Assembly (NCBI GenBank): GCA_910578505.1
Contig: CAJTPV010000016.1
Coordinates: 1 to 63,173 of the forward strand
Origin: an uncultured Oscillospiraceae bacterium
Lineage (GTDB): Bacteria; Bacillota; Clostridia; Oscillospirales; Oscillospiraceae
Reading direction: 5' to 3'
DNA: 63,173 nt
Part shown: positions 51,685 through 60,595 of the stretch, one piece after another
Position numbering within the stretch: position 1 is the first letter of the stretch
Layout of the letters: every line of letters begins with the position of its first letter
Translations under genes and position numbers: made by a program
The notes under the pieces: generated by a model
The model's database searches: none
Told to the model about the DNA's origin: nothing
Seen by the model: the letters and a program-made list of their open reading frames with translations, nothing else

Positions 51685-51714
51685 GTGGAATTTTTCGTGG
51701 AATTCTGTTATACT
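51685..51714 (+). promoter_or_regulatory. extended -10 promoter with direct repeats
   Basis: TGTTATACT (51706-51714) is an extended -10. Two copies of GTGGAATT (51685-51692 and 51697-51704), 12 bases apart, cover the -35 region, which itself is weak. An activator could bind the repeats. Confidence 0.4.
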
Positions 51715-51765
51715 CTTAGGTACTGATTCTTGCAGTGCCGACACTGTGCCGGGAGGAGGTTTATT

Positions 51766-52176
51766 ATGGAGCTGCATCTGACGGAAAAACAATACCGCCG
51801 CCTGCTGGATCTGGTATACATAGGCAATTGGGTACTCAACTCTACCCGCGGGGAGGACCGCATCCGGGACTATGACCAGGTGGAGAGCGTGGTGTTTTCC
51901 CACTGCCTGGACCACGGCATGGCGGCGCTGGTGGAGCTGTATGACGGGGAGGCGATCCCATCCCGTGCCTTTGCCGAGGGCGGGATCCACGAGGCCATCA
52001 TGGCCTACGAGGACGTGACCTTTTTCGAGATATTGGCGGAGGAGCTGGCCCTGCGTGACCTGGACGCCGAGCGGGCCACCATAGAGAACTATGATGAGGT
52101 CATGGAGCGGATGGAGCAGTATATGGGCGAATTTGAGGCCCACGGGACGGACCATATCAATGTGGATTTGGAGTAA
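51766..52176 (+). CDS. conserved protein of unknown function, 136 aa
   Basis: A 136-residue acidic soluble protein that I do not recognise. It begins ELHLTEKQYRRLLDLVYIGNW, is predicted mostly helical, and ends with acidic DHINVDLE. It has no signal peptide, membrane segment or cysteine motif. GGGAGGAGG precedes the ATG, and it is a single-gene unit with its own promoter and terminator, so it is probably a real expressed gene. Confidence 0.75.
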   Translation: MELHLTEKQYRRLLDLVYIGNWVLNSTRGEDRIRDYDQVESVVFSHCLDHGMAALVELYDGEAIPSRAFAEGGIHEAIMAYEDVTFFEILAEELALRDLDAERATIENYDEVMERMEQYMGEFEAHGTDHINVDLE

Positions 52177-52189
52177 ATGCCGTCCAGAG

Positions 52190-52223
52190 AAAACCGCTGC
52201 CGGGAATACCCGGCAGCGGTTTT
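52190..52223. terminator. bidirectional intrinsic terminator
   Basis: AAACCGCTGCCGGG (52191-52204) pairs with CCCGGCAGCGGTTT (52209-52222), with T-rich sequence after the stem on both strands. It serves the 136-aa gene and the convergent HD gene. Confidence 0.8.
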
Positions 52224-52282
52224 CTGTTTGGCGGCGTCTGCAGCAGGCAGCAACATTCGGGAGATGGCGCCGGAAAGCCCTG

Positions 52283-52861
52283 TCAGAGCTCCTCCATGGC
52301 CTTGTTCACAGACGCCTCACAGGAGCGCATGGCCAGGATGGTGCGCTCCATCAGGGTCTCCAGCTCCCATCCCAGCATCTCCGCGCCCTGGCGGATCACG
52401 TCCCGGCTGCAGCCGGCAGCAAACTTCTTATCCTTGAATTTCTTCTTCAGACTGCTTACCTCCATATCCATCACGCTCTTGCTGGGGCGCATGCGGGCCG
52501 CCGCGCCGATGAGACCGGTGAGCTCGTCGGCGGCAAAGAGCACCTTTTCCATCTCGTGGACAGGCTCCACGTCCGTGCACGGGCCATAGCCGTGGCTGAC
52601 AACGGCGTGGATCAGCTCCTCGCCGGCCCCCGCCTCCCGCAGCAGCTCCGGGGCCTTCCGGCAGTGCTGCTCCGGCCACTGCTCAAAGTCGACGTCGTGC
52701 AGCAGGCCCGCCATGGACCAGAAGTCCGCCCGGTCTCCATAGCCCAGCTCCTTGGCGTACCAGCCCATCACGCCCTCGACGGTCAGGGCGTGGAGGATGT
52801 GAAAGGGCTCCTTGTTGTACTGGCGCAGCAGCGCCAGCGCATCTTCTCTGGTGTTCAGCAT
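52283..52861 (-). CDS. HD domain-containing protein
   Basis: A 192-residue HD-superfamily protein: HALTVEGVMGWYAK supplies the first His (near residue 24), GLLHDVDFEQWPEQH the HD pair (near 53), and a later HAVVSHGYG and ADELTG supply further ligands. This is a metal-dependent phosphohydrolase fold; the substrate is unknown. It is encoded downstream of the ferritin-like gene in the same direction (33 bases). Confidence 0.87.
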   Translation of the reverse strand: MLNTREDALALLRQYNKEPFHILHALTVEGVMGWYAKELGYGDRADFWSMAGLLHDVDFEQWPEQHCRKAPELLREAGAGEELIHAVVSHGYGPCTDVEPVHEMEKVLFAADELTGLIGAAARMRPSKSVMDMEVSSLKKKFKDKKFAAGCSRDVIRQGAEMLGWELETLMERTILAMRSCEASVNKAMEEL

Positions 52862-52894
52862 AGTTGTCTCCTTATTCGATATGTAATTTCGCGA

Positions 52895-53608
52895 TCAGCA
52901 CAAGACCTGCCCCAGGGCGCACATCACCTCGTCGGCCCGCTTATAGGCCTGCTGGCTCAGCTTAGTGAACAGCTTTTGCAGACACAGATCCGCCGTCCCG
53001 TCCGCCGCGCGGGCGTAATTGAACCCGTTGCACGCCTCCTGATGGTAGCAGGAGCGCAGCGCCGCCGCCAGACTGTCCCACTGCATCTGTTCCACCGAAA
53101 TGGCGGGGGTGTAGCACTGCCCGGTGATCAGGTAGTACGCGGTGCACATGTCCCGGGCGGCGCACTGCTTGTCATTGGCAATCCGCCGCAGCAGGCGGAC
53201 AATGTGGGCGTTATGCACCCGGCGGCACAGGGACAGGCAGCACCGCCGCCCCGCCAGCTCCTCCTCAATAAAGCCCTCCAGCACCTGCAGCGACTCCCTG
53301 GCCTGGGTGCCCATGCAGCAGGGGTTCATCTCCGCCCCCGGCAGCTGGCTCTCCGCGGCAATGCCCGCGCTGTCCGGCGCAGGCGGGGCCGCCGGGGGCT
53401 CCACAGCCACTGGCACCGCCGGCGTCTCCAGCTTCGGCGCAGGCGCGGCGGATGCCGGCGGCGGGGCCGCGGGGCTCTGGGTACTGGCGGCGCGGATATC
53501 GGGATAGGGGTCCAAATCCGGCGACACCCGCTGCCAGATGCGGTCATACATGCGGTAATCATATGCGGCAGTCCCTTCCGGGCACTGGCCTACGATGGGG
53601 TTTTCCAT
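52895..53608 (-). CDS. cysteine-rich ferritin-like protein
   Basis: A 237-residue protein. An N-terminal part of about 40 residues is followed by a Pro/Ala-rich linker (about 41-80) and a helical domain (about 100-237) with the four-helix ferritin-like pattern. EGFIEEELAGRRCCLSLCRR, LRRIANDKQCAARDMCTAYY and YLITGQCYTP resemble such proteins in clostridia. It holds about 14 cysteines, several where related proteins have other residues. A SigK-like promoter lies just upstream, so it may act in spore formation. Fold assignment moderate, function unknown. Confidence 0.7.
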   Translation of the reverse strand: MENPIVGQCPEGTAAYDYRMYDRIWQRVSPDLDPYPDIRAASTQSPAAPPPASAAPAPKLETPAVPVAVEPPAAPPAPDSAGIAAESQLPGAEMNPCCMGTQARESLQVLEGFIEEELAGRRCCLSLCRRVHNAHIVRLLRRIANDKQCAARDMCTAYYLITGQCYTPAISVEQMQWDSLAAALRSCYHQEACNGFNYARAADGTADLCLQKLFTKLSQQAYKRADEVMCALGQVLC

Positions 53609-53630
53609 AGCAACAGCCTCCTTTACAGGC

Positions 53631-53658
53631 TATTGTATGTGAAACCAGGCGGAAATGT
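53631..53658 (-). promoter_or_regulatory. possible SigK promoter of the ferritin-like gene
   Basis: On the minus strand CATACAATA (53631-53639) fits the SigK -10 (CATANNNTA), with AC (53657-53658) 17 bases upstream as the -35. It sits in the short gap after aroQ. Confidence 0.5.
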
Positions 53659-54092
53659 TAGTTCTTTGCGTACTCCATCAAAAATTCCGCCGCCATCCGG
53701 TAGCCTGCAAAGCCATAGCCCGCAAAGGTTTTCACGCAGGCCATGCCGGCATAGGAGATCTGCCGGAAATCCTCCCGCTCCGACACCCTCGACAGGTGGA
53801 CCTCCACCGCGGGCAGGGCCACCGCCTTCAGGGCGTCCAGCACCGCCACGCTGGTGTGGGTGTAGGCGGCGGGGTTGATGACAATGCCGTCCATGGAGCC
53901 ATAGGCGGACTGGATGGCGTCCACCAGGCCGCCCTCATAGTTGGACTGTTTGATCGCATACTCAATGCCCATCTGGCCGCAGAAATCGCCGATATACGCC
54001 TCCAGGTCGGCATAGGTCCGCCTTCCGTAGATATCCGGCTCCCGGATGCCCAGCATGTTCAGATTCGGGCCGTTCAAAAACAGCAGCTTCAC
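53658..54092 (-). CDS. aroQ: type II 3-dehydroquinate dehydratase
   Basis: A 144-residue AroQ: LFLNGPNLNMLGIREPDIYG at the start contains the catalytic Tyr of the IYG motif, QSNYEGGLVDAI and GIVINPAAYTHTS follow, and EVHLSRVSERE supplies the active-site loop. It converts 3-dehydroquinate to 3-dehydroshikimate. The GTG at 54092 overlaps the aroE/K stop by four bases. Last gene of the aromatic operon. Confidence 0.94.
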   Translation of the reverse strand: MKLLFLNGPNLNMLGIREPDIYGRRTYADLEAYIGDFCGQMGIEYAIKQSNYEGGLVDAIQSAYGSMDGIVINPAAYTHTSVAVLDALKAVALPAVEVHLSRVSEREDFRQISYAGMACVKTFAGYGFAGYRMAAEFLMEYAKN

Positions 54093-55312
54093 AGCGTCTC
54101 CAACTCCTTTTTGATCTGCCCCAGCGTCTCCTCCAGGGCGCCGTTGTTGTCCACCGCTCTGTCGGCAAAGGCTGCATACAGCGGCTCCCGCCGCTCCCAC
54201 AGCAGGCCCAGGTCCGTGCTCTGGGACACCGGGCGTCCGTCCGACGGCAGCAGGGCCAGGTCCCGGACGAGGTGGAAGATGACGCCGTTCTGATGCAGAG
54301 GGGCGTAGTTATCCTGCCGGGTGACCACGCCGCCGCCGGTACTGATGACGCAGCCGGCAGCCATGCCCGCCTCCCGGACGATTTCGTGTTCCAGCTCCCG
54401 GAACGCCGCCTCGCCCTCCTGGGCAAAGATATCGGGGATCGGCTTGCCGGCTTTCTCCACGATCAGCGCGTCCAGATCCACAAATCTCCGCCCCAGCAGC
54501 GCCGCCAGGGCGCTGCCTATGGCGGTCTTCCCGCAGCCGGGCATGCCGATGAGGACGATGTTGCGCAGCTGGGCCGTCAGGCCCGCCAGGATTTCCTCCG
54601 TCCGGCTGTCGGGGATGGACGCGCCGGTGAACAGCTCGGCAGCCCGCTTGGCCTGGGCCACCAGCATGGGCAGACCGCAGGAGCAGGGCAGGCCCCGCGC
54701 CTCCGCCTCCAGCAGCAGCGCCGTATGGAGGGGATTGTACACCACATCCAGCACGCCTGTCAAATCCGGAAACAGGGACAGGGACACCGGCGACTGGCCG
54801 CAGTGGGGGAACATGCCCACCGGCGTGGTGTTGATGAGCACCTGGGCGTCGGCGTGGCGGGACAGGTTGTCGTAGTTGTCCTCTCCCCGGCGGGAGATGA
54901 CCGCGATCTCCGCCGCCCCCAGCGCCTTTGCCGCCGCCTGGGCGGTGCGGCTGGTGCCGCCGCTGCCCAGGATGACGGTTTTCTTCCCGGCCAGCTCCAC
55001 CCCCGCCCGGCGGGCCAGATAGATGAGGCCGTCGATGTCCGTATTGTAGCCGGTGAGACGGCCCTCCCGGTTCACCACCGTGTTCACCGCGCCGATGGCG
55101 GCGGCCCGGGGGTCGATTGCATCGCACAGCGGCATGACCGTCTGCTTGTAGGGGATGGTCACGTTCAGCCCCTTGAAATCCCGCTCCCGCAGCAGCGTCT
55201 CCACCTCCTCCGGCGGCGTGGGCAGCAGCCGGTAGTCATACCCCGCCAGCGCCCGGTGGATTTGGGGAGAAAAGCTGTGGCCCAGCTTCTCCCCCAGCAG
55301 CCCGTACTCCAT
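54089..55312 (-). CDS. aroE/aroK: shikimate dehydrogenase - shikimate kinase fusion
   Basis: A 407-residue fusion of two consecutive pathway steps. Residues 1-250 are shikimate dehydrogenase (GLLGEKLGHSFSPQIHRAL, NVTIPYKQTVMP with the catalytic Lys, GAVNTVVN, ILGSGGTSRTAQ for NADP). Residues about 252-407 are shikimate kinase, with P-loop GMPGCGKT near 256, FVDLDALI and ISTGGGVVTR. It turns dehydroshikimate into shikimate 3-phosphate. The stop of pheA overlaps the start by one base (TGATG). The kinase half is slightly short compared with free AroK. Confidence 0.92.
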   Translation of the reverse strand: MEYGLLGEKLGHSFSPQIHRALAGYDYRLLPTPPEEVETLLRERDFKGLNVTIPYKQTVMPLCDAIDPRAAAIGAVNTVVNREGRLTGYNTDIDGLIYLARRAGVELAGKKTVILGSGGTSRTAQAAAKALGAAEIAVISRRGEDNYDNLSRHADAQVLINTTPVGMFPHCGQSPVSLSLFPDLTGVLDVVYNPLHTALLLEAEARGLPCSCGLPMLVAQAKRAAELFTGASIPDSRTEEILAGLTAQLRNIVLIGMPGCGKTAIGSALAALLGRRFVDLDALIVEKAGKPIPDIFAQEGEAAFRELEHEIVREAGMAAGCVISTGGGVVTRQDNYAPLHQNGVIFHLVRDLALLPSDGRPVSQSTDLGLLWERREPLYAAFADRAVDNNGALEETLGQIKKELETL

Positions 55313-56448
55313 CAGAACACCTCGCTGTACGCGCCCAGGAAGGTAAAGAAGTCCTCTTTTTCCAGCTGGCTGAGGATGGTCTGGGTATCCGGGCTCTTCA
55401 CAGACGCCTCCACGTCGAAATAAAAGCGGAACTCAAAGTCCTTGCCCGGAATGGGGCGGCTCTCCAGCTTGCAGATGTTGAGGCCCCGGGTGGCGAACTT
55501 GGTCAGCAGGCTGTACAGGGAGCCGGGGCGGTGGCTGGTGGAGGCGACAAAGGTGATCTTGTTGGCCCCCTCGAAGATCTCCAGGCTCTTGGAGATACAG
55601 ATGAACCGGGTGTAGTTGTGGTCGCTGTTGGCGATGCGCTGGGAGATGATCTTCAAATTGTACAGGTCCGCGCAGTTTTCGGAGGCGATGGCGGCGATGT
55701 CCTTCCGCCCGCTCTCGGAGACGTACTTGGCGGCGGCGGCGTTGTTGTTGAAGACCGTGATTTTGATCTTGTTGTTCTTCAGGAACTCGCCGCACTGGTC
55801 CAGGGCCTGCTCGTGGGCCACGACCTCCTTCACGTCCTCCAGCCTGACGCCGGGCAGAGCCAGCAGGCAGTGGTCGATCTTCAGCTTCAGGCTGCGGACG
55901 ATCTTGCAGTCATACTTCTCAATGAGGTCGTAGACCTCCGTGACGGAACCGGCGGAGCTGTTCTCAATGGGCAGGATGCCATAGCGGCACATGCCGTTCT
56001 CCACCGCCCGGAAGACGCCGTCGAAGCGGTTGAAGTACATGATCTGGGGCAGGGAGAAAACCTTGTCGCAGGCCAGCTGGGAGTAAGCCCCCTCGATGCC
56101 CTGGCAGGCCACCACCGCCCGGCTGGGGAACGCCGCCCCGGACTCCGCCGCGGCCATGATCTGGCGGCACAGCTCGCTGTTGCCGGCGGACAGGCGGTCC
56201 TCCTGATAGTCCCGGCTCAGCTCCAGCAGGGTGGAGTAGAGGATCTTGGTGTACTCCTCCAGCTCCGGCCCGCACAGGCCCGTCACCCGGTAGAGGATGT
56301 CCCGCTCCCGGTTGGCCGCCAGCACGGGGGTGTTGTGCTCCTTTTTGTAGTCCGCCACCTGTTTGACCAGCTCCATGCGCTGCCGGAACAATCCGGCAAT
56401 CTGATCGTCCACAGTGTCCAGCTGGTTCCGGTAATCTTGCAGTTCCAT
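55312..56448 (-). CDS. pheA: bifunctional chorismate mutase / prephenate dehydratase
   Basis: A 378-residue P-protein. An AroQ-type chorismate mutase (about 1-90; LDTVDDQIAGLFRQRMELVK) is followed by a prephenate dehydratase domain (about 105-285; GIEGAYSQLAC, ILPIENSSAGSV, NYTRFICIS with the Thr-Arg-Phe motif). An ACT regulatory domain (about 295-375) contains LESRPIPG, the Phe-binding motif. It makes phenylpyruvate; the intact ESRP suggests feedback inhibition by phenylalanine. It also supplies prephenate for TyrA. Confidence 0.94.
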   Translation of the reverse strand: MELQDYRNQLDTVDDQIAGLFRQRMELVKQVADYKKEHNTPVLAANRERDILYRVTGLCGPELEEYTKILYSTLLELSRDYQEDRLSAGNSELCRQIMAAAESGAAFPSRAVVACQGIEGAYSQLACDKVFSLPQIMYFNRFDGVFRAVENGMCRYGILPIENSSAGSVTEVYDLIEKYDCKIVRSLKLKIDHCLLALPGVRLEDVKEVVAHEQALDQCGEFLKNNKIKITVFNNNAAAAKYVSESGRKDIAAIASENCADLYNLKIISQRIANSDHNYTRFICISKSLEIFEGANKITFVASTSHRPGSLYSLLTKFATRGLNICKLESRPIPGKDFEFRFYFDVEASVKSPDTQTILSQLEKEDFFTFLGAYSEVF

Positions 56449-56450
56449 TT

Positions 56451-57527
56451 TCAGTCCTCCATTAACATATCCAGTATCGTCAGCGCTGTCACAGCCTCCG
56501 CCACCGGCACGGCACGGGGCACGATACAGGGGTCGTGCCGGCCTTGGATGGTCAGGCTGGTATTGGTCTTTGTCACCAGGTCCACCGTCTCCTGTGTCTG
56601 CCCGATGGACGCGGTGGGCTTGACGGCGATGTTCACCACCAGGGGCATGCCGGTGGTGATGCCCCCCAGAACGCCGCCGGCGTGGTTGGTGCGGACGGCG
56701 ACGGTATCGCCGTCCATCACAAAGGGGTCGTTGTGCCCGCTGCCCCGCATGGCCGCCGCCCCGAAGCCCGTCCCGAAGGACACGCCCCGCACGGCGGGGA
56801 TGCCGAACAGCGCCGATGCCAGCCGGTTTTCCACGCCGCCGAACATGGGCTCGCCGATCCCGGCGGGCAGGCCCAGGGCAAAGCAGCGGATGGCCCCGCC
56901 CACGGAGTCCGCCGCCAGACGGGCGTCCTCGATCTCCTCCCGCATGGCCGCGCCCGCCGTCTCGCTGAACACCGGGAATTCTCTGCCGTCCAAAACAGAC
57001 AGGTCCTCCCGGCTCACCGCCGCGAAGTCCGGCCCCTCGTCAAAAATGTTTCCGATCTGGGCGATATGGGCGGCGACGGCAATCCCCCGCTGCTCCAGCA
57101 CCTGTAAAGCCAGCGCTCCGGCGAAGCACAGCGGCGCGGTGAGCCGCCCGGAAAACTGCCCGCCCCCCCGGATGTCGTAGCTATCGCCGTACTTCACCAG
57201 AGCGGTGTAATCGGCGTGGGAGGGCCGGGGGGTGCGCCGCAGGCCGCTGTAGTCCCGGCTGTGCTGGTCGCTGTTGCAGATGCGCATGGCCAGGGGCGCG
57301 CCGCAGGTGCGGCCCCCCACCAGCCCGGAGAGAATTTCCGGCTGGTCGGCCTCCTTCCGCCGGGTGGACCAGGCGTTCTGCCCCGGTGCGCGGCGGGCCA
57401 TAAAGGCCGCCACCCGCTCCATGTCCGGCGCAAAGCCGGCGGGCAGGCCCTCGATCACGCAGCCGATGGCCGGGGCGTGGGACTGGCCGAAGACGGTCAC
57501 CCGGAGCTTATTTCCCAGTGTGTTCAC
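56451..57527 (-). CDS. aroC: chorismate synthase
   Basis: A 358-residue AroC, the FMN-dependent enzyme giving chorismate from EPSP. VTVFGQSHAPAIGCVIEG is the first signature (usually GESHG), RPSHADYTALVKYG near residue 103, and RTNHAGGVLGGITTGMP near residue 290 are the others. The start overlaps the end of aroA by 20 bases. Confidence 0.95.
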   Translation of the reverse strand: MNTLGNKLRVTVFGQSHAPAIGCVIEGLPAGFAPDMERVAAFMARRAPGQNAWSTRRKEADQPEILSGLVGGRTCGAPLAMRICNSDQHSRDYSGLRRTPRPSHADYTALVKYGDSYDIRGGGQFSGRLTAPLCFAGALALQVLEQRGIAVAAHIAQIGNIFDEGPDFAAVSREDLSVLDGREFPVFSETAGAAMREEIEDARLAADSVGGAIRCFALGLPAGIGEPMFGGVENRLASALFGIPAVRGVSFGTGFGAAAMRGSGHNDPFVMDGDTVAVRTNHAGGVLGGITTGMPLVVNIAVKPTASIGQTQETVDLVTKTNTSLTIQGRHDPCIVPRAVPVAEAVTALTILDMLMED

Positions 57528-58686
57528 GAATCTCGCCTCCTAACATTTGGTAGTCCCGCCAGAAGTCGGGGTAGGACTTGGCCACGCACTCCGCCCCCAG
57601 CAGCGCCACCGGCTTTTCACAGCGGGTGGCCGCAATGGCGGTCATCATGGCGATGCGGTGGTCGTTCCAGCAGTCCACCGTGCAGCCGCCGGCCAGCGTC
57701 TCCACGCCGTGGACAATCAGACTGTCGGGCTGCTCCTCGATGCTGGCCCCCAGCGCGCCCAGGGCGGCGGTGATGGACGTCAGGCGGTCGCTCTCCTTCA
57801 GCCGCAGCCGCCCGGCGTTCAGCAGACGGGTGTCCCCGCGGCGCAGGACCGCCATGGCCGCCAGGGGCGGGGCCAGGTCCGGGCAGCCGCTCAGGTCGAT
57901 GTCCACATCTCCCGGCGGGGTCAGGCGCACAAAGTGGTCCCGGATGACCCGGTCCCCCTGGGCGGACAGCTGCTGCAGCCCCTCGATCTCCAAGCGGCTG
58001 CCCAAGCTGATGGCGGCAAACCAGAACGCCGCCTGGGACCAGTCGCCCTCCACCCGCACTGTCGCCGGTATATAGCTCTGTCCGCCGGGGACGGCCAGGG
58101 TGCGGCTATCCTCCCAGGCCGCCGTGACGCCGAAAGCGCTGAGGGCCTCCAAAGTCATGTCCACATAGCTCCGGGATTCCAGGTCCGTGGTCAGGACGAT
58201 TCTGGAATCTCCGGCCAGCAGGGGCAGGGCGTACAGCAGGCCTGTCACAAACTGGCTGGACACGTTTCCCGGCAGGCGGAAGGCCCCAGGCGTCAGCTGT
58301 CCCTCCACCGTGAGGAAGCCGTTTTTCAGCTCATAGCGGATGCCCTTCTCATCGAACAGGTCGAAATAGGGCTGCTGGGGCCGCTCCATCAGCCGCCCGT
58401 GGCCGGTAAACCTTCCCCCGCCCCGCAGGGCCAGGGCGATGGGGATCAGGAACCGAAGGGTGGAGCCAGACTCCAGACAGTTGAATTCCGCTATTCTTCT
58501 CCCGCTGGTCATCATGGTTTTCATACACCAGCGGGTGGCCTGGATGTCCTGGGAGTCCGCCAGATTCTCGATCACGCTCCCCTCCCCGGCCAGGGCGGCG
58601 GCGATCAAATAGCGGTGGGCCTGGGACTTGCTGGGGGGCGGGGTGACAGTCCCCGACAACAGCGCGGGCATGATGGTCAGGTTCAC
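57508..58686 (-). CDS. aroA: 3-phosphoshikimate 1-carboxyvinyltransferase (EPSP synthase)
   Basis: A 392-residue AroA, somewhat shorter than typical (about 425). PPPSKSQAHRYLIAAAL near residue 18 contains the substrate-binding Lys, ESGSTLRFLIPIAL near 72, and RLKESDRLTSITAAL near residue 295 is the second signature; WNDHRIAMM near 345 contains the C-terminal Asp-His-Arg. It joins PEP and shikimate 3-phosphate. It overlaps the aroB stop by four bases. Confidence 0.94.
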   Translation of the reverse strand: MNLTIMPALLSGTVTPPPSKSQAHRYLIAAALAGEGSVIENLADSQDIQATRWCMKTMMTSGRRIAEFNCLESGSTLRFLIPIALALRGGGRFTGHGRLMERPQQPYFDLFDEKGIRYELKNGFLTVEGQLTPGAFRLPGNVSSQFVTGLLYALPLLAGDSRIVLTTDLESRSYVDMTLEALSAFGVTAAWEDSRTLAVPGGQSYIPATVRVEGDWSQAAFWFAAISLGSRLEIEGLQQLSAQGDRVIRDHFVRLTPPGDVDIDLSGCPDLAPPLAAMAVLRRGDTRLLNAGRLRLKESDRLTSITAALGALGASIEEQPDSLIVHGVETLAGGCTVDCWNDHRIAMMTAIAATRCEKPVALLGAECVAKSYPDFWRDYQMLGGEIREHTGK

Positions 58687-59735
58687 AGCGCCGCCTCCGT
58701 AAAGGCCCGCAGGCCGTCCATATCCAGGCGCACGGTCTTCGCACGGCCAATTTCCTCCAGGACCACCACGTCGATGCTGCCGCCGTCCCGCTTCTTGTCG
58801 CCGGTGGCGGCGTTATACAGCTCGTCCGCCCCATAGGGACACTGGACCGGGAGCCCAAAGCGCCCATTGGCCGCCAGCACCGCGTCCAGCGTGCCCGCCG
58901 GACTGTAGCCTAGCCGCTCCGCCGCCCGGCAGGCCAGCGCCATACCGATCCCCACCGCGTGGCCGTGGGTGACGCCGTAGCCGCTGCACTTCTCAATGGC
59001 GTGGCCCAGGGTGTGGCCGAAGTTGAGGAGCTTGCGGGCGCCGCGCTCGAACTCGTCCTCCCCCACCACGGCGGCCTTGATCTCCACGTTCCGCCGGACC
59101 ACCTGGGCAATGGACTGATGGACATCCGCCGTCATGAGGAAGCCGAGAAAATCCCTGTCCTTGATGAGGGCGTGCTTCACCGTCTCCGCCGCGCCGTCGG
59201 CGAAGGTGTCCGCCGGGAGCGTACGGAAGGTGTCCGTGTCGCAGAGGACCATTTTCGGCTGCCAGAAGGCCCCGGCCAGGTTTTTCCCCGCCGCCAGGTC
59301 CACGGCGGTCTTGCCGCCCACGGAGGAATCCGACGCCGCCAGGAAGGTGGTGGGCATCTGGATATAGTCCACGCCCCGCTGGTAGGTGGCGGCGGCGAAG
59401 CCGGCCATGTCCCCTACCACGCCGCCGCCCAGGGCGACGATGCAGTCGGAGCGGGTCAGGCGGTTTTGGGCAAAAAACTCCAGAATACTGCCGTAGATGG
59501 TCAGATTTTTGTTCTGCTCCCCGGCGGGGAAGCTGTACAGCAGGGGGGTGAATCCGGCCTCCTCCAGGGAGGCCCGCACCCGTCCGGCGTACAGGGGTCC
59601 CACGGTGCTGTCCGTCACCACCGCGCAGCGGCGGGAGCTGGTGACAGCGGCAAGCAGTCCGCCGCACCGGTCCAGCAGTCCGCCGCCGATGTGGACCGGG
59701 TAGGCGCTGGAGGCGTTTACCATAACGGTTTCCAT
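58683..59735 (-). CDS. aroB: 3-dehydroquinate synthase
   Basis: A 350-residue AroB, NAD- and metal-dependent. ALGGGVVGDMAGFAAATYQRG near residue 102 and TTFLAASDSSVGGKTAVDL near residue 130 are signatures. The metal ligands are in AETVKHALI (Glu, near 182), NFGHTLGHAIE (near 243) and THGHAVGIGM (near 259). It cyclises DAHP to 3-dehydroquinate. It follows tyrA after 14 bases. Confidence 0.95.
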   Translation of the reverse strand: METVMVNASSAYPVHIGGGLLDRCGGLLAAVTSSRRCAVVTDSTVGPLYAGRVRASLEEAGFTPLLYSFPAGEQNKNLTIYGSILEFFAQNRLTRSDCIVALGGGVVGDMAGFAAATYQRGVDYIQMPTTFLAASDSSVGGKTAVDLAAGKNLAGAFWQPKMVLCDTDTFRTLPADTFADGAAETVKHALIKDRDFLGFLMTADVHQSIAQVVRRNVEIKAAVVGEDEFERGARKLLNFGHTLGHAIEKCSGYGVTHGHAVGIGMALACRAAERLGYSPAGTLDAVLAANGRFGLPVQCPYGADELYNAATGDKKRDGGSIDVVVLEEIGRAKTVRLDMDGLRAFTEAAL

Positions 59736-59749
59736 ATGTTTCTCCTATA

Positions 59750-60595
59750 TCAACAGTCTTTATCAATCGCTTCCTTGATTTCCCGGGCGTGCTTGAGCAT
59801 ATCGCGCAGCCGCTCCCGGTCCCCCCGCCGGATGGTGTAGGCAAACGCCGCCAGCTCCTCCACCAGGGTGTCGATCTCCCGGACCAGGGCGTCCTGGTTC
59901 TCCAGGAACAGCTCCGTCCACATGTCCTCGTTGAGCTTGGCCACCCGCGTCATGTCCTTGAAGCTCCCGGCGGAGAAGCCCTGGAAGCTGGGGGCCGACG
60001 GGCTGCCCACATAGGCGCAGGAGACCACGTGGGCCAGCTGGGAGGTGTAGGCAATGATATGGTCGTGCTCCTGGGGGGTGGAGGGCTGGAGGTGGCCGAA
60101 GCCCAGCTTCTGGGCGAACTGCCAGATATCCTTCAGGCATTTTTCCGGCGTGCCGGGATAGGGCGTGAGGATCAGGGACGCCTTCTGGAACAGCTCCGGG
60201 AAGGAGAAGGCATATCCGGACCGCTCGATGCCCGCCATGGGGTGCCCGCCGATGAAGTAGAACCCGCTGTCCCGGACCACGCTCTCCAGGGGGGTGCAGA
60301 CCACGCCCTTCACGCCGCCGCAGTCCATCACCATGCCGCCCTTGCGGAAGTGGTCCCGGTGCTCGGTGACATAGGCCACCGTGGCCTCCGGGTACAGGGC
60401 GATGATGACCAGATCGCACTCCGGCAGGTGCTCCGGCGTAAGGGCGGCGGAGACCACGCCCTCGTTCAGCGCCCGGCTGAGGACCGCGCCGTCGGTGTCG
60501 TAGCCGTAGAGGGTGCAGTCCGTATATGTGTGGATGGCCTTGGCCATGCTGCCGCCGATGAGGCCCAGGCCCACCACGCCGACTGTTTCAATCAT
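59750..60595 (-). CDS. tyrA: prephenate dehydrogenase
   Basis: A 281-residue TyrA: GVVGLGLIGGSMAKAI is the NAD(P)-binding motif (residues 6-21), GGHPMAGIERSGY near residue 130 contains the catalytic His, and HDHIIAYTSQLAHVVS near residue 180 follows. It oxidises prephenate to 4-hydroxyphenylpyruvate, the tyrosine precursor. No ACT domain is attached. The start overlaps the aroF stop by four bases. Confidence 0.94.
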   Translation of the reverse strand: MIETVGVVGLGLIGGSMAKAIHTYTDCTLYGYDTDGAVLSRALNEGVVSAALTPEHLPECDLVIIALYPEATVAYVTEHRDHFRKGGMVMDCGGVKGVVCTPLESVVRDSGFYFIGGHPMAGIERSGYAFSFPELFQKASLILTPYPGTPEKCLKDIWQFAQKLGFGHLQPSTPQEHDHIIAYTSQLAHVVSCAYVGSPSAPSFQGFSAGSFKDMTRVAKLNEDMWTELFLENQDALVREIDTLVEELAAFAYTIRRGDRERLRDMLKHAREIKEAIDKDC

